Made by a program: the position numbers and the translations under genes. From Chloroflexi bacterium HGW-Chloroflexi-3 (GTDB taxonomy: Bacteria > Chloroflexota > Anaerolineae > Anaerolineales > Anaerolineaceae), in contig PHBX01000025.1 of the NCBI GenBank assembly GCA_002842045.1, forward strand, positions 1 through 47,247: a stretch of DNA of 47,247 nucleotides. Direction: 5' to 3'. This document shows positions 9,417 through 18,904 of this stretch, in pieces. Each line of letters opens with the position of its first letter. Position 1 is the stretch's first letter. The notes below the pieces were generated by a model. That model was given only the letters and a program-made list of their open reading frames with translations. It did not search any database and was not told the origin of the DNA.

Positions 9417-10796
9417 ATGATGGATTATTTACCACCGGAAGAAACCAACTCAATTTCTTCTCAACAACCACATAATCGCGAAGCTGAAGAAGCTGTGTTA
9501 GGCGCTGTTTTAATATTCCCTGAATCATATTTCGATCTCTCACAAAAACTAAAAGGGGATGATTTTTACATCATTCGTAACCGCTGGGTATGGGAAGCCT
9601 ACTCAACATTGATTGAACGGCGTCAGAAGATTGACCTGTTGACGGTGAGTGCTGCACTGAATGAGAAGAACCATCTGGAAGAAATCGGCGGAACAGCCTA
9701 CCTGGCAACCCTCATTAATCAAACACCTACTTCACTACATGCAGAAGCGTATGCAGAAATTGTAGAAGAAAACGCCATGCGCCGCAGAATGTTGGAGGCT
9801 GCCAATCACCTGGCGAAACAGGCCTACGATCGTGGAAAATCAGTTAATACCCTGTTGGATGAAGCGGAAAAAGCAGTATTTGGATTAAGTGAAAGACGTA
9901 TTACGTATGATCTCCGACCAATCCAGCAAGTTCTGGGCAGTTATTACGACCGTATTGATCAGCTTTCTCAACGCCCGGATGAAATCTTTGGCGTTCCAAC
10001 CGGCTTAATCGATCTGGACAAGATTCTGGGCGGTTTGCAAAAATCCGATTTATTAATTATTGCCGGTCGCCCTGGTATGGGTAAAACTGGTTTTATGCTG
10101 TCGGTAGCTAAAAATGCAGCCCAGAAGCACCGCAAACATGTGGCTGTCTTCTCGCTGGAAATGTCGAATGAACAATTGATCCAACGTTTGATTGCTCAGG
10201 AAACTGGGATCGACACACAACGATTACGATCAGGGCAACTGTATGATGATGAATGGTCAAAATTCAACCATGCTATTGAAGTCTTGAGTGATACCCATAT
10301 CTGGCTGGATGATACCCCGGCGATTACTCCGCTATCATTGCGAACCAAATGCCGCCGGCTGCATATGGAACATCAACTTGATTTGATCATTGTCGACTAT
10401 TTACAGCTGATGGCTGGAGACACCCGTACTGAGAATCGCGTACAGGAAGTATCATACATATCCCGTAATTTGAAGGTCCTGGCAAGAGAATTGAATGTTC
10501 CAGTTCTGGTGGGCGCTCAGCTTTCGCGTGCTGTTGAGCAACGAGCTGATAAACGCCCGGTTCTCTCTGACCTGCGCGAATCCGGTAGTTTGGAGCAAGA
10601 CTCCGATATCGTTATGTTTATTCACAGGCCTGATGAAAAAGATGCCGACAATCCACGCCAGAACATAGCCGAGATTATCATTTCCAAACATCGTAATGGT
10701 CCCACCCATCCTGGCATTGAGCTTGTGTTTCTGAACAACCTGGCACGCTTTGAAAACGCAGCCAAATCTGAAAAACCAGCATTCAAGAAGAGGTAG
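9417..10796 (+). CDS. dnaB: Replicative DNA helicase DnaB
   Basis: This is a full-length 459-residue DnaB. The N-terminal domain (about 20-120) is followed by a linker and a RecA-type motor with Walker A GRPGMGKT at 217-224, Walker B LDLIIVDYLQLM and the C-terminal SKHRNGPTH motif. It unwinds DNA at the replication fork as a hexamer. Two ATGs in a row (9417 and 9420) are both possible starts; there is only a weak GGAAAA ahead of them. The stop is immediately followed by the DnaD-like gene, making a replication operon with the loader-like protein. Confidence 0.97.
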   Translation: MMDYLPPEETNSISSQQPHNREAEEAVLGAVLIFPESYFDLSQKLKGDDFYIIRNRWVWEAYSTLIERRQKIDLLTVSAALNEKNHLEEIGGTAYLATLINQTPTSLHAEAYAEIVEENAMRRRMLEAANHLAKQAYDRGKSVNTLLDEAEKAVFGLSERRITYDLRPIQQVLGSYYDRIDQLSQRPDEIFGVPTGLIDLDKILGGLQKSDLLIIAGRPGMGKTGFMLSVAKNAAQKHRKHVAVFSLEMSNEQLIQRLIAQETGIDTQRLRSGQLYDDEWSKFNHAIEVLSDTHIWLDDTPAITPLSLRTKCRRLHMEHQLDLIIVDYLQLMAGDTRTENRVQEVSYISRNLKVLARELNVPVLVGAQLSRAVEQRADKRPVLSDLRESGSLEQDSDIVMFIHRPDEKDADNPRQNIAEIIISKHRNGPTHPGIELVFLNNLARFENAAKSEKPAFKKR

Positions 10797-10797
10797 G

Positions 10798-11502
10798 ATG
10801 AAGTCATTTTCAGGCTTTTCCAGGAGTGATGGGGCTCATGTGACATCTATTCCATCGGAATTCTTCGTCAATCTATTGCCCATCATTGATAATTTATTCG
10901 AATTGAAAGTGACTTTGTATGCTATCTGGTTTCTGGAACAATTGGAAGGCAAAATTAAATTCATCCGCTATCAGAATTTTATTTCCGATGACGCCTTCTT
11001 CGCTGGTATGGGTAAGAACCGGGAAGAGGCTTTCGAAAATCTCCATTTGGGGTTACAGCTGGCTGTTGATCGAAATAGCTTGTTAAAAGGAACGGACGAG
11101 AATCAACCAATAGAAGATGCTATATATTTCATGAATACACCTCGTGGCAGAGCCGCACTTAAAGGACTTTTAGTTGGCTCATGGCAGTTTGATGATCAAC
11201 CTGTTCCAGCCCTCCAGACAGCACGACCCAACATCTTTAAATTATACGAAGCCAATATTGGACCATTAACTCCGATGATTGCAGAAACCTTGCAAGAGGC
11301 AGAAGAAACTTATCCTATGATCTGGATTGAACAGGCGATCAGAATAGCAGTCGAAAATAACGTGCGTCGTTGGCGATACGTTGAAGCAATTTTGGCATCC
11401 TGGAAAGAAAGAGGACGTGATGAAAAAGATAGACGAAACACTCAAGAAGATTCAAAAAGATTCCTCGACGGAGAATTTGGACAATTTTTCAAAACCGGAT
11501 AG
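10798..11502 (+). CDS. DnaD domain protein
   Basis: This 234-residue protein has a DnaD-type C-terminal domain at about 145-205 (IFKLYEANIGPLTPMIAE, then WIEQAIRIAVENNVRRWRYVEAIL). The N-terminal part probably is a winged-helix-like dimerisation domain. DnaD/DnaB-type proteins act in primosome assembly in low-GC Gram-positives. I place the start at ATG 10798, one base after the dnaB stop, because GAGGTAGG overlaps that stop; a longer in-frame start inside dnaB is possible but has no such signal. The 3' end overlaps the next gene by 83 bp in another frame, which supports tight coupling. Confidence 0.88.
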   Translation: MKSFSGFSRSDGAHVTSIPSEFFVNLLPIIDNLFELKVTLYAIWFLEQLEGKIKFIRYQNFISDDAFFAGMGKNREEAFENLHLGLQLAVDRNSLLKGTDENQPIEDAIYFMNTPRGRAALKGLLVGSWQFDDQPVPALQTARPNIFKLYEANIGPLTPMIAETLQEAEETYPMIWIEQAIRIAVENNVRRWRYVEAILASWKERGRDEKDRRNTQEDSKRFLDGEFGQFFKTG

Positions 11503-12817
11503 AGAATCTGCATTGGGAGATCCTGAGTGCGAAATTTGTGGTGGAATAGGTTGGGTTCGCCAGGATTTACCAATCTCACATCCCGATTTTGGCCGTATGC
11601 AGGTCTGTGAATGTCGCCAATCGAAAGTTGCTCAACAGGCACAGGCACGTCTCTTTCGGCTCAGTAATTTGCAAGCATTTTCCCAAATGACAATGGATTC
11701 ATTCAAAACCGAGGGCAGGATGGGATTGGGTGACCAACAAGTATCCTCTCTGCAGGTAGCTCACAATCAGGCTTCTCATTTTTCTCAAAACCCTACAGGC
11801 TGGCTGTTGTTCATGGGTGCCTATGGCAGTGGAAAAACCCATCTGGCTGCTGCCATTGCGAACAAAGTGATTGAATTAGGGATCCCCACATTGTTCCTGA
11901 CGGTACCAGACTTATTGGATTGGTTGCGATACTCTTATGGATCTCTTGAAAGTAGCTTTGAGGAACGCTTTGAGGAAATTCGTAATATTCGATTATTGGT
12001 GCTCGATGATCTCGGAACACAGAATACTACCCCCTGGGCGGAAGAGAAGCTCTACCAGATTTTGAATCATCGTTACACCCACCATCTCCCTACTGTTATT
12101 ACCACAAATCAAGAACTCATCGAGATTGAAGGGCGTATCCGTTCCCGGCTGCAGGATCCTGATCTGGTGACAATTGTGCGAATTCTGGCACCAGATTTTC
12201 GATCTCCTGTTCGAGAAGAAAAAAGAACAATTTCCACATTGGAATTACTTTCGGATTGCACCTTTGGTACGTTTAACTTGCGGGATCGCGAAAAACTGAC
12301 ACCTGAACAAAAACGAAGTCTTGAGGGTGCTTTCGATGCAGCCAATTCATTCGCCAACGACCCTCATGGTTGGCTGGTATTTGTAGGCACGTATGGATGT
12401 GGAAAGACCCATCTGGCTGCCGCCATTGGCAATTATCGACTGGCATTTGGAGAAGAACCCATATTTGTGGTTGTTCCTGATTTTCTGGATCACCTGCGAG
12501 CGACATTTAATCCCACCAGCAATACTTCCTATGACCATCTTTTTGAACAGGTGCGCTCTGCTTCCTTGCTCATCCTGGATGATCTCGGCACCCAATCGGC
12601 TACCCCATGGGCGCGGGAAAAACTCTACCAGATTTTCAATTATCGTTACAACGCCAAATTACCAACGGTGATCACGACTTCCAATGATCTGGGAGAAATG
12701 GATCCCCGAATCCGCAGCCGGATGCTGGATACCAGATTATGCTCCATGCATCTCATCCTGGCACCTGCATACATTCGTTCTGCAGAAAGTTCATCGAAAC
12801 CACGTAAGAAAAATTAG
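11420..12817 (+). CDS. DnaC/DnaI-like helicase loader with two tandem AAA+ modules
   Basis: This 465-residue protein has an N-terminal cysteine cluster (C37, C40, C63, C65) typical of DnaI-type zinc-binding domains, then two full DnaC/DnaI-like AAA+ modules. Module 1 has Walker A GAYGSGKT (133-140), Walker B LLVLDD (192-197) and GRIRSR (238-243). Module 2 has GTYGCGKT (323-330), LLILDD (383-388) and PRIRSR (429-434). Both keep the conserved DDLGTQ and LYQI(L/F)N(H/Y)RY segments, so they look like an internal duplication in which neither copy has decayed. Normal loaders are about 250-310 residues with one module. I start at ATG 11420, preceded by GAAAGAGG; it overlaps the DnaD gene. Position after dnaB and a DnaD gene supports a helicase-loading role. 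Confidence 0.9.
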   Translation: MKKIDETLKKIQKDSSTENLDNFSKPDRESALGDPECEICGGIGWVRQDLPISHPDFGRMQVCECRQSKVAQQAQARLFRLSNLQAFSQMTMDSFKTEGRMGLGDQQVSSLQVAHNQASHFSQNPTGWLLFMGAYGSGKTHLAAAIANKVIELGIPTLFLTVPDLLDWLRYSYGSLESSFEERFEEIRNIRLLVLDDLGTQNTTPWAEEKLYQILNHRYTHHLPTVITTNQELIEIEGRIRSRLQDPDLVTIVRILAPDFRSPVREEKRTISTLELLSDCTFGTFNLRDREKLTPEQKRSLEGAFDAANSFANDPHGWLVFVGTYGCGKTHLAAAIGNYRLAFGEEPIFVVVPDFLDHLRATFNPTSNTSYDHLFEQVRSASLLILDDLGTQSATPWAREKLYQIFNYRYNAKLPTVITTSNDLGEMDPRIRSRMLDTRLCSMHLILAPAYIRSAESSSKPRKKN

Positions 12818-12831
12818 CTGTTTTTCGAAGA

Positions 12832-13206
12832 ATGATGAACTCCAGATACCCTATCAAGAAGATGACGATTCTTTATCGACCTGATGGCGTCCGGGTGAGT
12901 GCGCAATTACAAAGTACCTTTTTTGATGCAATCCCTAAAGTAATAATACACGGGGAAGTTTATGAAATTCTGCCTCCTTTAACCTGGTTTCAATATGTAT
13001 TTGCTGGATTAAGTCTGATCCTGGTCCTGTTCGGAGGAGGATAAGGCGGCTTACTGGGTATGATCAGTTTTTTAATCAATATTCTGATATTACGCAGTTC
13101 ATATCAAAGAGGTTTGCGTCTGCTTCTCATCCTTTTCATGAACATGCTGGCATTCTTTATTTTCACGTTATTGTCCAGAAATCTTCCTGGTCTTTTTCTT
13201 TGGTAG
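12832..13206 (+). pseudogene. Small membrane protein gene with in-frame TAA
   Basis: Codons from ATG 12832 run to a TAA at 13042-13044 and then continue in the same frame, without further stops, to TAG at 13204-13206. The first part (70 residues) ends in a membrane helix and FGGG; the continuation starts GGLLGMISF and encodes two more hydrophobic helices and a short tail. The composition across the stop (GGG-stop-GGLLG) looks like one uninterrupted glycine-rich turn, so I read this as a ~124-residue membrane protein with a nonsense mutation. The family was not recognised. It follows the loader gene by 14 bp. A functional truncated product, readthrough or sequencing error are alternatives. Confidence 0.6.
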
Positions 13207-13287
13207 AGACTACACAAACATTTCGTATCTCCGGCTTTATTTGCTAAACTACAGAGAGAATTTACGGATGGTGAGGGAGAACGATTG

Positions 13288-14505
13288 ATGAAATCATCAA
13301 CTTATGATGTGGCAATTATTGGGGCTGGAATTGTGGGGCTGGCCACAGCATTAAAATTGGTGCAGAAGTATCGATTATCGTTAATTATCCTCGAAGCCGA
13401 AAATGAAGTGGCTGCTCACCAGACCGGTCACAATAGTGGTGTGATTCATTCCGGCTTGTATTACAAACCAGGATCAATGAAGGCGCTCAATTGTGTATCT
13501 GGCCGGGAAGCCATGTATCGCTTTTGTGAAGAAAATGAAATTGCGCATGATCGCTGTGGAAAGGTAGTGGTTGCCACCCATCCATCGGAGATTCCTTCCT
13601 TAAATATGCTGGAAGAACGCGGACGCGCCAATGGGTTAGATGGCATTCGTCGTCTTTTCCCACAGGAAATACGCGAAATTGAACCACATGTGAATGGAAT
13701 TGATGGCCTCTGGGTTCCACAAACAGGTATTGTAGATTATAAGGATGTTGCTAAAACGTATGCCCGTTTAATACTGGAATCCGGCGGAGAAATCAAAACC
13801 AATAGCCGGGTGATCGGATTCAGTAACGAACACAATCTCATCAAATTACAGACGACCAGTAGTGAAATTGAAACGAAAAATTTGATTAACTGCGCCGGGC
13901 TGCGGTCGGATAGGATTGCGCGGTTATGCGGTGAGGAACCAGGATTACAAATCATCCCTTTCAGGGGAGAATACTACGAAATAGTACCGGAAAAGGAATA
14001 TCTGGTAAAAAATCTGATTTATCCAGTGCCGGATGTGCGCTTCCCATTCCTGGGTGTGCACTTCACCCGCATGGTGCATGGCGGCGTGGAAGCTGGCCCA
14101 AACGCAGTTTTGGCTCTCAAACGGGAAGGCTATAAAAAATCGGATATATCCATTCCAGATATTGCATATTATGGCACTTATGTTGGCTTCTGGAGGATGG
14201 CTTTCAAGTATTGGAAAATGAGTATTTCCGAAACATATCGTTCTTTAAGCAAATATGCTTTCGTTAAAGCATTACAACGTCTGGTTCCAGATTTACAATT
14301 GGAAGATGTGCATCCGGCTGGCTCAGGTGTGCGAGCCCAGGCATTATCATCCGATGGGAAGCTATTGGATGATTTCAGCATTGTGGAAAGACAACACCAG
14401 GTGCATGTATTGAATGCTCCTTCCCCAGCAGCTACAGCATCTCTCGCCATTGGTGAAACAATCGCCACCATGGCTGAGAAAAATTTTCAATTGGTAAAAA
14501 TTTAA
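13288..14505 (+). CDS. lhgO: L-2-hydroxyglutarate oxidase
   Basis: This 405-residue FAD-dependent oxidoreductase of the DAO fold has the dinucleotide-binding motif GAGIVGLATA near residues 12-21, followed by the LhgO/L2HGDH signature HQTGHNSGVIHSGLYY. It oxidises L-2-hydroxyglutarate to 2-oxoglutarate at the membrane. Length is typical (about 400). The ATG at 13288 follows GAGGGAGA; an upstream TTG at 13285 is the only alternative. It is not closely coupled to its neighbours. Confidence in the family is high; substrate is inferred from family membership. Confidence 0.93.
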   Translation: MKSSTYDVAIIGAGIVGLATALKLVQKYRLSLIILEAENEVAAHQTGHNSGVIHSGLYYKPGSMKALNCVSGREAMYRFCEENEIAHDRCGKVVVATHPSEIPSLNMLEERGRANGLDGIRRLFPQEIREIEPHVNGIDGLWVPQTGIVDYKDVAKTYARLILESGGEIKTNSRVIGFSNEHNLIKLQTTSSEIETKNLINCAGLRSDRIARLCGEEPGLQIIPFRGEYYEIVPEKEYLVKNLIYPVPDVRFPFLGVHFTRMVHGGVEAGPNAVLALKREGYKKSDISIPDIAYYGTYVGFWRMAFKYWKMSISETYRSLSKYAFVKALQRLVPDLQLEDVHPAGSGVRAQALSSDGKLLDDFSIVERQHQVHVLNAPSPAATASLAIGETIATMAEKNFQLVKI

Positions 14506-14604
14506 AGCAAAGAAGCTCCAACGTTCAAAAATAAGTAAAAGATAATTAACCTCCCCACTTGATTACCGTACTATAATTAAGATACCTGATTCTTGGAAAG
14601 CTGC

Positions 14605-15132
14605 ATGAGTAAAAATTCTGTCCAGTTGATTATTGATGGGGAGATATGGCTTCAAGTGTCCGATTTTAACGAATCGACACCTTATGACCGTCATTTCATG
14701 ATTAAACGCCTACAAAACGGGCATGATGTTTTTATCTTCGGTAATGGGGAAAAGGGATGCCGGCCATCGGAGCGCTATGGGAAATTTTCAAGCCCATACA
14801 AACTACAGACTTTTACGCAGGATGATATTCAGCAGCTGGAAGTTTCTCCAAATGGCAAAAAACCGCATAATCCTCTCACCGGTATTTATCGGGCAGTGGT
14901 TATTTCCAATGAAGATCCTGATAACAGAATGAAAGTTCAGGTGAAGATTGATGCAATTCCAGAAATGGGCCTGTTATGGGCTGCATCGGTAGTACCTCTT
15001 AAAGAAAATGATCGCATTCGACCTGCAGTTGGTGACCTTGTGTGGATTAGTTTCCGTAACGGTGATCCGAATCAACCGCTCTGGTTAGGAAAAATCAGCG
15101 AAGACGAACCGCCATCTGTCTTTGTCCTGTAA
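14605..15132 (+). CDS. Phage-spike-like OB-fold protein (gp5/VgrG type)
   Basis: This 175-residue protein has two parts. Residues about 6-55 resemble a small module seen in contractile-tail-associated proteins (D-R-x-F then FGNGEKGCRPS). Residues about 95-170 resemble the gp5/VgrG OB-fold domain, with GIYRAVVISNEDPDNRMKV, VGDLVWISFRNGDPNQPLWLG. Such domains normally sit in the baseplate spike of contractile tails or injection systems, but there are no sheath, tube or other baseplate genes within this window. ATG 14605 is chosen over an upstream TTG because GGAAAG lies before it. The 3' end overlaps the decayed MFS gene on the other strand. Confidence 0.65.
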   Translation: MSKNSVQLIIDGEIWLQVSDFNESTPYDRHFMIKRLQNGHDVFIFGNGEKGCRPSERYGKFSSPYKLQTFTQDDIQQLEVSPNGKKPHNPLTGIYRAVVISNEDPDNRMKVQVKIDAIPEMGLLWAASVVPLKENDRIRPAVGDLVWISFRNGDPNQPLWLGKISEDEPPSVFVL

Positions 15133-16020
15133 AGCAAAGCAAACAAGATCAGTACCGGGGATAACAAAAAAGCAGATGTTAATAATCCCGCCTGAATGGA
15201 ATATTGCCGGGCAATCACCCCTACCAATGGACCTCTCCCAATCTGACCCGTTGCATCCACCAGGCTGCTTAAGGACACAATCGTAGCCCTGGTCTCTGAC
15301 GGGATATTTTGATTGATCCAGGCATTATATAAAGGATATATGAGTGAGCGTAAGACTCCAATCAATAATAAAACTGAAAAGGATAAGAGCATCTGGTTTG
15401 CAAATGGCACTCAATCCCCCAAACCAGCCCACCATGGTCCCCTCACCCAGATCGGGCAGGTTGAACTTTTCAATCAGGTGTGGCACGGATAACCGATCCA
15501 AACCTTCTGAATAAAAACCAAAAAAGAATCCGATCAATAATATCCGCCATAAAACCGGATGGATGAAAATAACACACTCAAACCGATTGCGATCAAAGCA
15601 CCCACCTGTTCTAATTGGGCTGCATGCAAAAAGGCTGACCCCGCCTGGTCTTCACCAATTTCATCGGTGATCCATGCCTGGGAAGCTCCACTCGTAAATG
15701 TATAGCCTAATCCTCAAATAACCTGTGCTATCAAAATAAAAACAAAGGACTGAAAACTGGCTTGCACCACAAATCCTGAGCCTATTAAAAATACACCAAT
15801 AATAATGGAGGTTCTTCGAGAGATTGTGTCCGCTACAACACCAGTAGGTATCTCAAACAAAAAAATCGATGATTCCAGGGCTGTACCTACCAGTACCATC
15901 TGTAATGGATCAAGTTCCAACACAGTCACAAAATAAATAAATCAAATTGACCGTGAAAACCATGGTCATAAATGCACTGGTAAAAACACTGTACTGCAAA
16001 AATATAGCGTAGGGACTTTG
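15072..16020 (-). pseudogene. Decayed MFS transporter
   Basis: Minus-strand fragments together make one major-facilitator transporter. The first carries the loop 2-3 motif FEIPTGVVADTISRRTS (around 15820-15870). It is cut by TGA at 15711-15713 exactly where relatives have Trp in a QVxWGLGYTFTSGA-like segment, and the frame then continues (SGASQAWITDEIGEDQAG). Another stop and frame changes occur near 15537 and 15400-15415, then the last ~110 residues are open to 15072. At least four lesions make it non-functional as read. It lies directly behind the DUF92 gene and was probably the last gene of that run. Confidence 0.85.
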
Positions 16021-16037
16021 TCTTTTGTTCAATCTGA

Positions 16038-16871
16038 TCAATTAAACATGGTTGAAAGAATCATGACGAATCCCCCCATGAATGCACAAAAAGTGTTCAC
16101 CACATCATTGGTAAACCACTTCCACCCGCGAACGAGTTCAGTAGTTCTACCACATGTATGTTGGGGATGTTTTTCCGTTTCTTTTGTACAAGCAGGACAA
16201 AAATAAATTGCCTGCACGGTTGCCCCTAGAAAAGAGTCCACCAGGCTTCCAAAAACACCGGAAGATGTAATACCAATGAGAAGGAGCCAGGTTTCTGCGC
16301 CGGTAGAATTTTGAAGAAATGCTGGCCAGAATAAAATTGCCAGAATTGCGATGAAAAGTGAAGCGAGAAAAGCTGCTAATGTCCCCAACGTGGTTACCCC
16401 ACCTGATTCTCCGGGCTCCAATGATTGGCCTGTTACCAGGTTGATAGGATTTTTCTTGCTCAGTACACCTAATTCTGTTGCCCAGGTATCTGCATTCACA
16501 GCAGCCATTGTTCCGCAAAAAGCCAGCCATGGCCAGCTACTATCCGGAAAGATTGCATGCAGGATGACAAAAATACCTGCCACGCCCCCATTCGCCCAAA
16601 CCTGCCAGGCATCGCGTTTTGATCCTTTTGAAAATTTTTCTTCCAGGCTGGCTTTGCGACGTTTAAAAAGTTTTGAAAGCACACTGGAGGATACAAAAAA
16701 GCCCAACAGAACCACTGCCCAGGCAAAGCCACCCAGACCAAACACGATGGTACCCAATAAGCAGGCTGCCATTGCACCACTTTTGGATAAAAATCCAATC
16801 TTAAATGAAGAAAAAGCGAACAGAAGAGCCAGTAAAAAACCAACTAATAATTGGGAATTAAAAATTGCCAT
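16038..16871 (-). CDS. DUF92 family membrane protein
   Basis: This 277-residue polytopic protein has about six to seven helices. It has the conserved DUF92 features: an early GAMAACLLGTIVFGLGG segment, NADTWATELGVLS, and a late GSLVDSFLGATVQ followed by a C-x2-C...H-x-C cluster (CPACTKETEKHPQHTCG). Plant homologues include VTE6 (phytyl-phosphate kinase), so a prenyl-phosphate role is possible, but bacterial members are uncharacterised. It starts 9 bp after the PH-domain gene stop on the minus strand, so it is in the same operon. Confidence 0.9.
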   Translation of the reverse strand: MAIFNSQLLVGFLLALLFAFSSFKIGFLSKSGAMAACLLGTIVFGLGGFAWAVVLLGFFVSSSVLSKLFKRRKASLEEKFSKGSKRDAWQVWANGGVAGIFVILHAIFPDSSWPWLAFCGTMAAVNADTWATELGVLSKKNPINLVTGQSLEPGESGGVTTLGTLAAFLASLFIAILAILFWPAFLQNSTGAETWLLLIGITSSGVFGSLVDSFLGATVQAIYFCPACTKETEKHPQHTCGRTTELVRGWKWFTNDVVNTFCAFMGGFVMILSTMFN

Positions 16872-16880
16872 AATAAATCA

Positions 16881-17801
16881 TTATACATAAATGGATAATA
16901 TGATCATTGATACAATAAGGAGAATGGGGGTAATTACACCACCCGACCAAAGTAGATATGAAATCTGAGAAAATTCAATTCTGCGGAAAAAAAATAATCC
17001 CAAAATTATATTGATAACCAGAATAAATAATCCCAATATAGGTATCAATAATAATTGTTGGGAGGTAACCAATTCTAACGGTTGACCTTGCGGGGAGAAT
17101 CCTAATGGTAATTGCTGATGATTGGCAATGATGAACCCGCTAACCAACCATAGAAGCAATGTTAAGCCAATGTTTAAAGGTACTAGATATTTTGCATATT
17201 TGTCCTTTAGCACCTGCTGAACAAAAGCTGCTGGTCTGGTGGATTGTGACTCTATCGGGAAAAGGCTACCCATCTCAAATGTTCTTTGAAATGCCAATTC
17301 AAAAGCACGTGGATTCTGTGGTGATATCGCATATACTTTGACTGGCGTCGCAATCAGAATGATTTTATTAAGATTCGAGGCGATGAATTCAATTTTCCCC
17401 AAACTCTCAGAATGTTTCTCACCCAAAACGGCACCAGACCAGGCAAGCACAGGAGCTTGAATGGAGTAACCGGATTCGTTTGCACGACGCAGCCACTCAA
17501 TTTCTGTCAATGGGATATCTTCTGTGCGTAAGCCCCAGCGGATGCGCAACCCATCCCTTTCCAGAATATAACGGGCATTGATTAACGCATATCCACGATA
17601 CAAAACGAAGGGAATCAGAGCTGTCAGGATGATGATCACAATCATAAAAATAACAAAAATATTTCCTTCAGCCCATCCTGTTGCAGCCCATAAGGCAATA
17701 CCCATTATAAGAACCAGAATACCGATTAAAATTCCATGTAGAATAATCCCTTGACTTCGATCAGGAAAGAAAATCTCAGGTTTCTGATTCTTGAAGCTCA
17801 T
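16881..17801 (-). CDS. PH domain-containing membrane protein
   Basis: This 306-residue protein has two N-terminal membrane helices (about 20-42 and 49-70), then a bacterial PH-like domain (about 75-170, with the typical YILERDGLRIRWGLRTEDIPLTEI stretch in shortened form RIRWGLRTEDIPL), and three more helices in the C-terminal half (about 210-305). Bacterial PH-domain membrane proteins usually have no known reaction. Its ATG overlaps the stop of the upstream lipoprotein gene by 4 bp, so they are co-translated and may form an envelope complex. Confidence 0.75.
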   Translation of the reverse strand: MSFKNQKPEIFFPDRSQGIILHGILIGILVLIMGIALWAATGWAEGNIFVIFMIVIIILTALIPFVLYRGYALINARYILERDGLRIRWGLRTEDIPLTEIEWLRRANESGYSIQAPVLAWSGAVLGEKHSESLGKIEFIASNLNKIILIATPVKVYAISPQNPRAFELAFQRTFEMGSLFPIESQSTRPAAFVQQVLKDKYAKYLVPLNIGLTLLLWLVSGFIIANHQQLPLGFSPQGQPLELVTSQQLLLIPILGLFILVINIILGLFFFRRIEFSQISYLLWSGGVITPILLIVSMIILSIYV

Positions 17802-18898
17802 TTCACTTCAACCGTTATGATCGCGTCACTTCCGCCACTATTTACCTCAGAAATCATGATAGTGATGGTTTCTTCTGCTTTTAAATAAGTGAACACATAA
17901 AAATCACCATACACTGTTTCATCACTCAGGATGTAACCAGCACCAGGCATTTCTAATCGATAGAAATCAGCCAACTTGGAAGCATCATCTGGGAAGTTAA
18001 AACTCAACATCGATCCAATGATGGATAGATCCTGTGCATTATCTGGCACGGGGAGATCATTCACACCTCCTTCTGCTGCCAATTGGCAATTTTCTGGTAA
18101 CAGAATTTCAGTAATGCTATTGATATCGGTCAGATCGTACTCCCAGCGAATGGTGCCGGACACTTTTAAATCTTCGGCTTCAGAATATGCTTCTCCCTGT
18201 GCTTCTCCCACAAATCTGACAATATATCCACCATCCTGGGCATACCAGATCTGAGCATTTACATTCGTAAGCGTCGAATTAACCATCTCAACGTTCTTAA
18301 CCTGATATCGGTTCGTAACCACCCCGTTTATTACTTCAGCCTGTTGCTTTAAATTTCCAATATCCAGGTTACTAAAAATTGATGATAATCCCAGATCGGT
18401 ACCTTCGGAGCCCATCACGACAAGGTTTTCAGTAAATGCAGTGCATTCGGTGTTTGCACCCATGAGGTAAACGTCATTACCAAAGCGATATACATCCAAA
18501 ATTTGTAATGGTTTAACTTCAGTTGTCGTTTCCATACGCATATGGGCAATCTGAAGAGATTTTATAACCTCCTGATCGTTGACAACGGTAATATTGGTCG
18601 TGTTTCCTTCATCATCCTTACCTTGCAAAGATTGAGTAAATCGGAATCTGAAACTATCCAGGGAATCCATTCCAAATGCAATATCATCAAAATGAAGTTG
18701 AATTGAATTTCCTGTTTCTTCATTATTAAGTTCAGCTACCTCATTAACCACCAGCGTGGCAATTTGACCTGGATTAGATATCACTTCACCCATTCCATCA
18801 GGCAAGCGATCAATTATCGAATTTCGAAATTCAGAAGAACAAGCCAGGCTTGATAATACTAAAACTAAGAAAATGGAAATTATTTTTATTTTTTTCAT
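17798..18898 (-). CDS. Lipoprotein, function unknown (LppX/LolA-like size)
   Basis: This 366-residue protein has a lipoprotein signal peptide with lipobox SLAC and Cys at residue 20. The body (about 50-250) alternates beta strands and mentions of a hydrophobic pocket are compatible with the LppX/LolA/RseB-type half-barrel, but this is only inferred from length and strand pattern. The C-terminal ~90 residues (about 275-366) look like a separate small domain. It starts 6 bp after the bactofilin stop behind AGGATG and overlaps the PH-domain gene by 4 bp. Confidence 0.7.
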   Translation of the reverse strand: MKKIKIISIFLVLVLSSLACSSEFRNSIIDRLPDGMGEVISNPGQIATLVVNEVAELNNEETGNSIQLHFDDIAFGMDSLDSFRFRFTQSLQGKDDEGNTTNITVVNDQEVIKSLQIAHMRMETTTEVKPLQILDVYRFGNDVYLMGANTECTAFTENLVVMGSEGTDLGLSSIFSNLDIGNLKQQAEVINGVVTNRYQVKNVEMVNSTLTNVNAQIWYAQDGGYIVRFVGEAQGEAYSEAEDLKVSGTIRWEYDLTDINSITEILLPENCQLAAEGGVNDLPVPDNAQDLSIIGSMLSFNFPDDASKLADFYRLEMPGAGYILSDETVYGDFYVFTYLKAEETITIMISEVNSGGSDAIITVEVK

Positions 18899-18904
18899 AT
18901 CATC

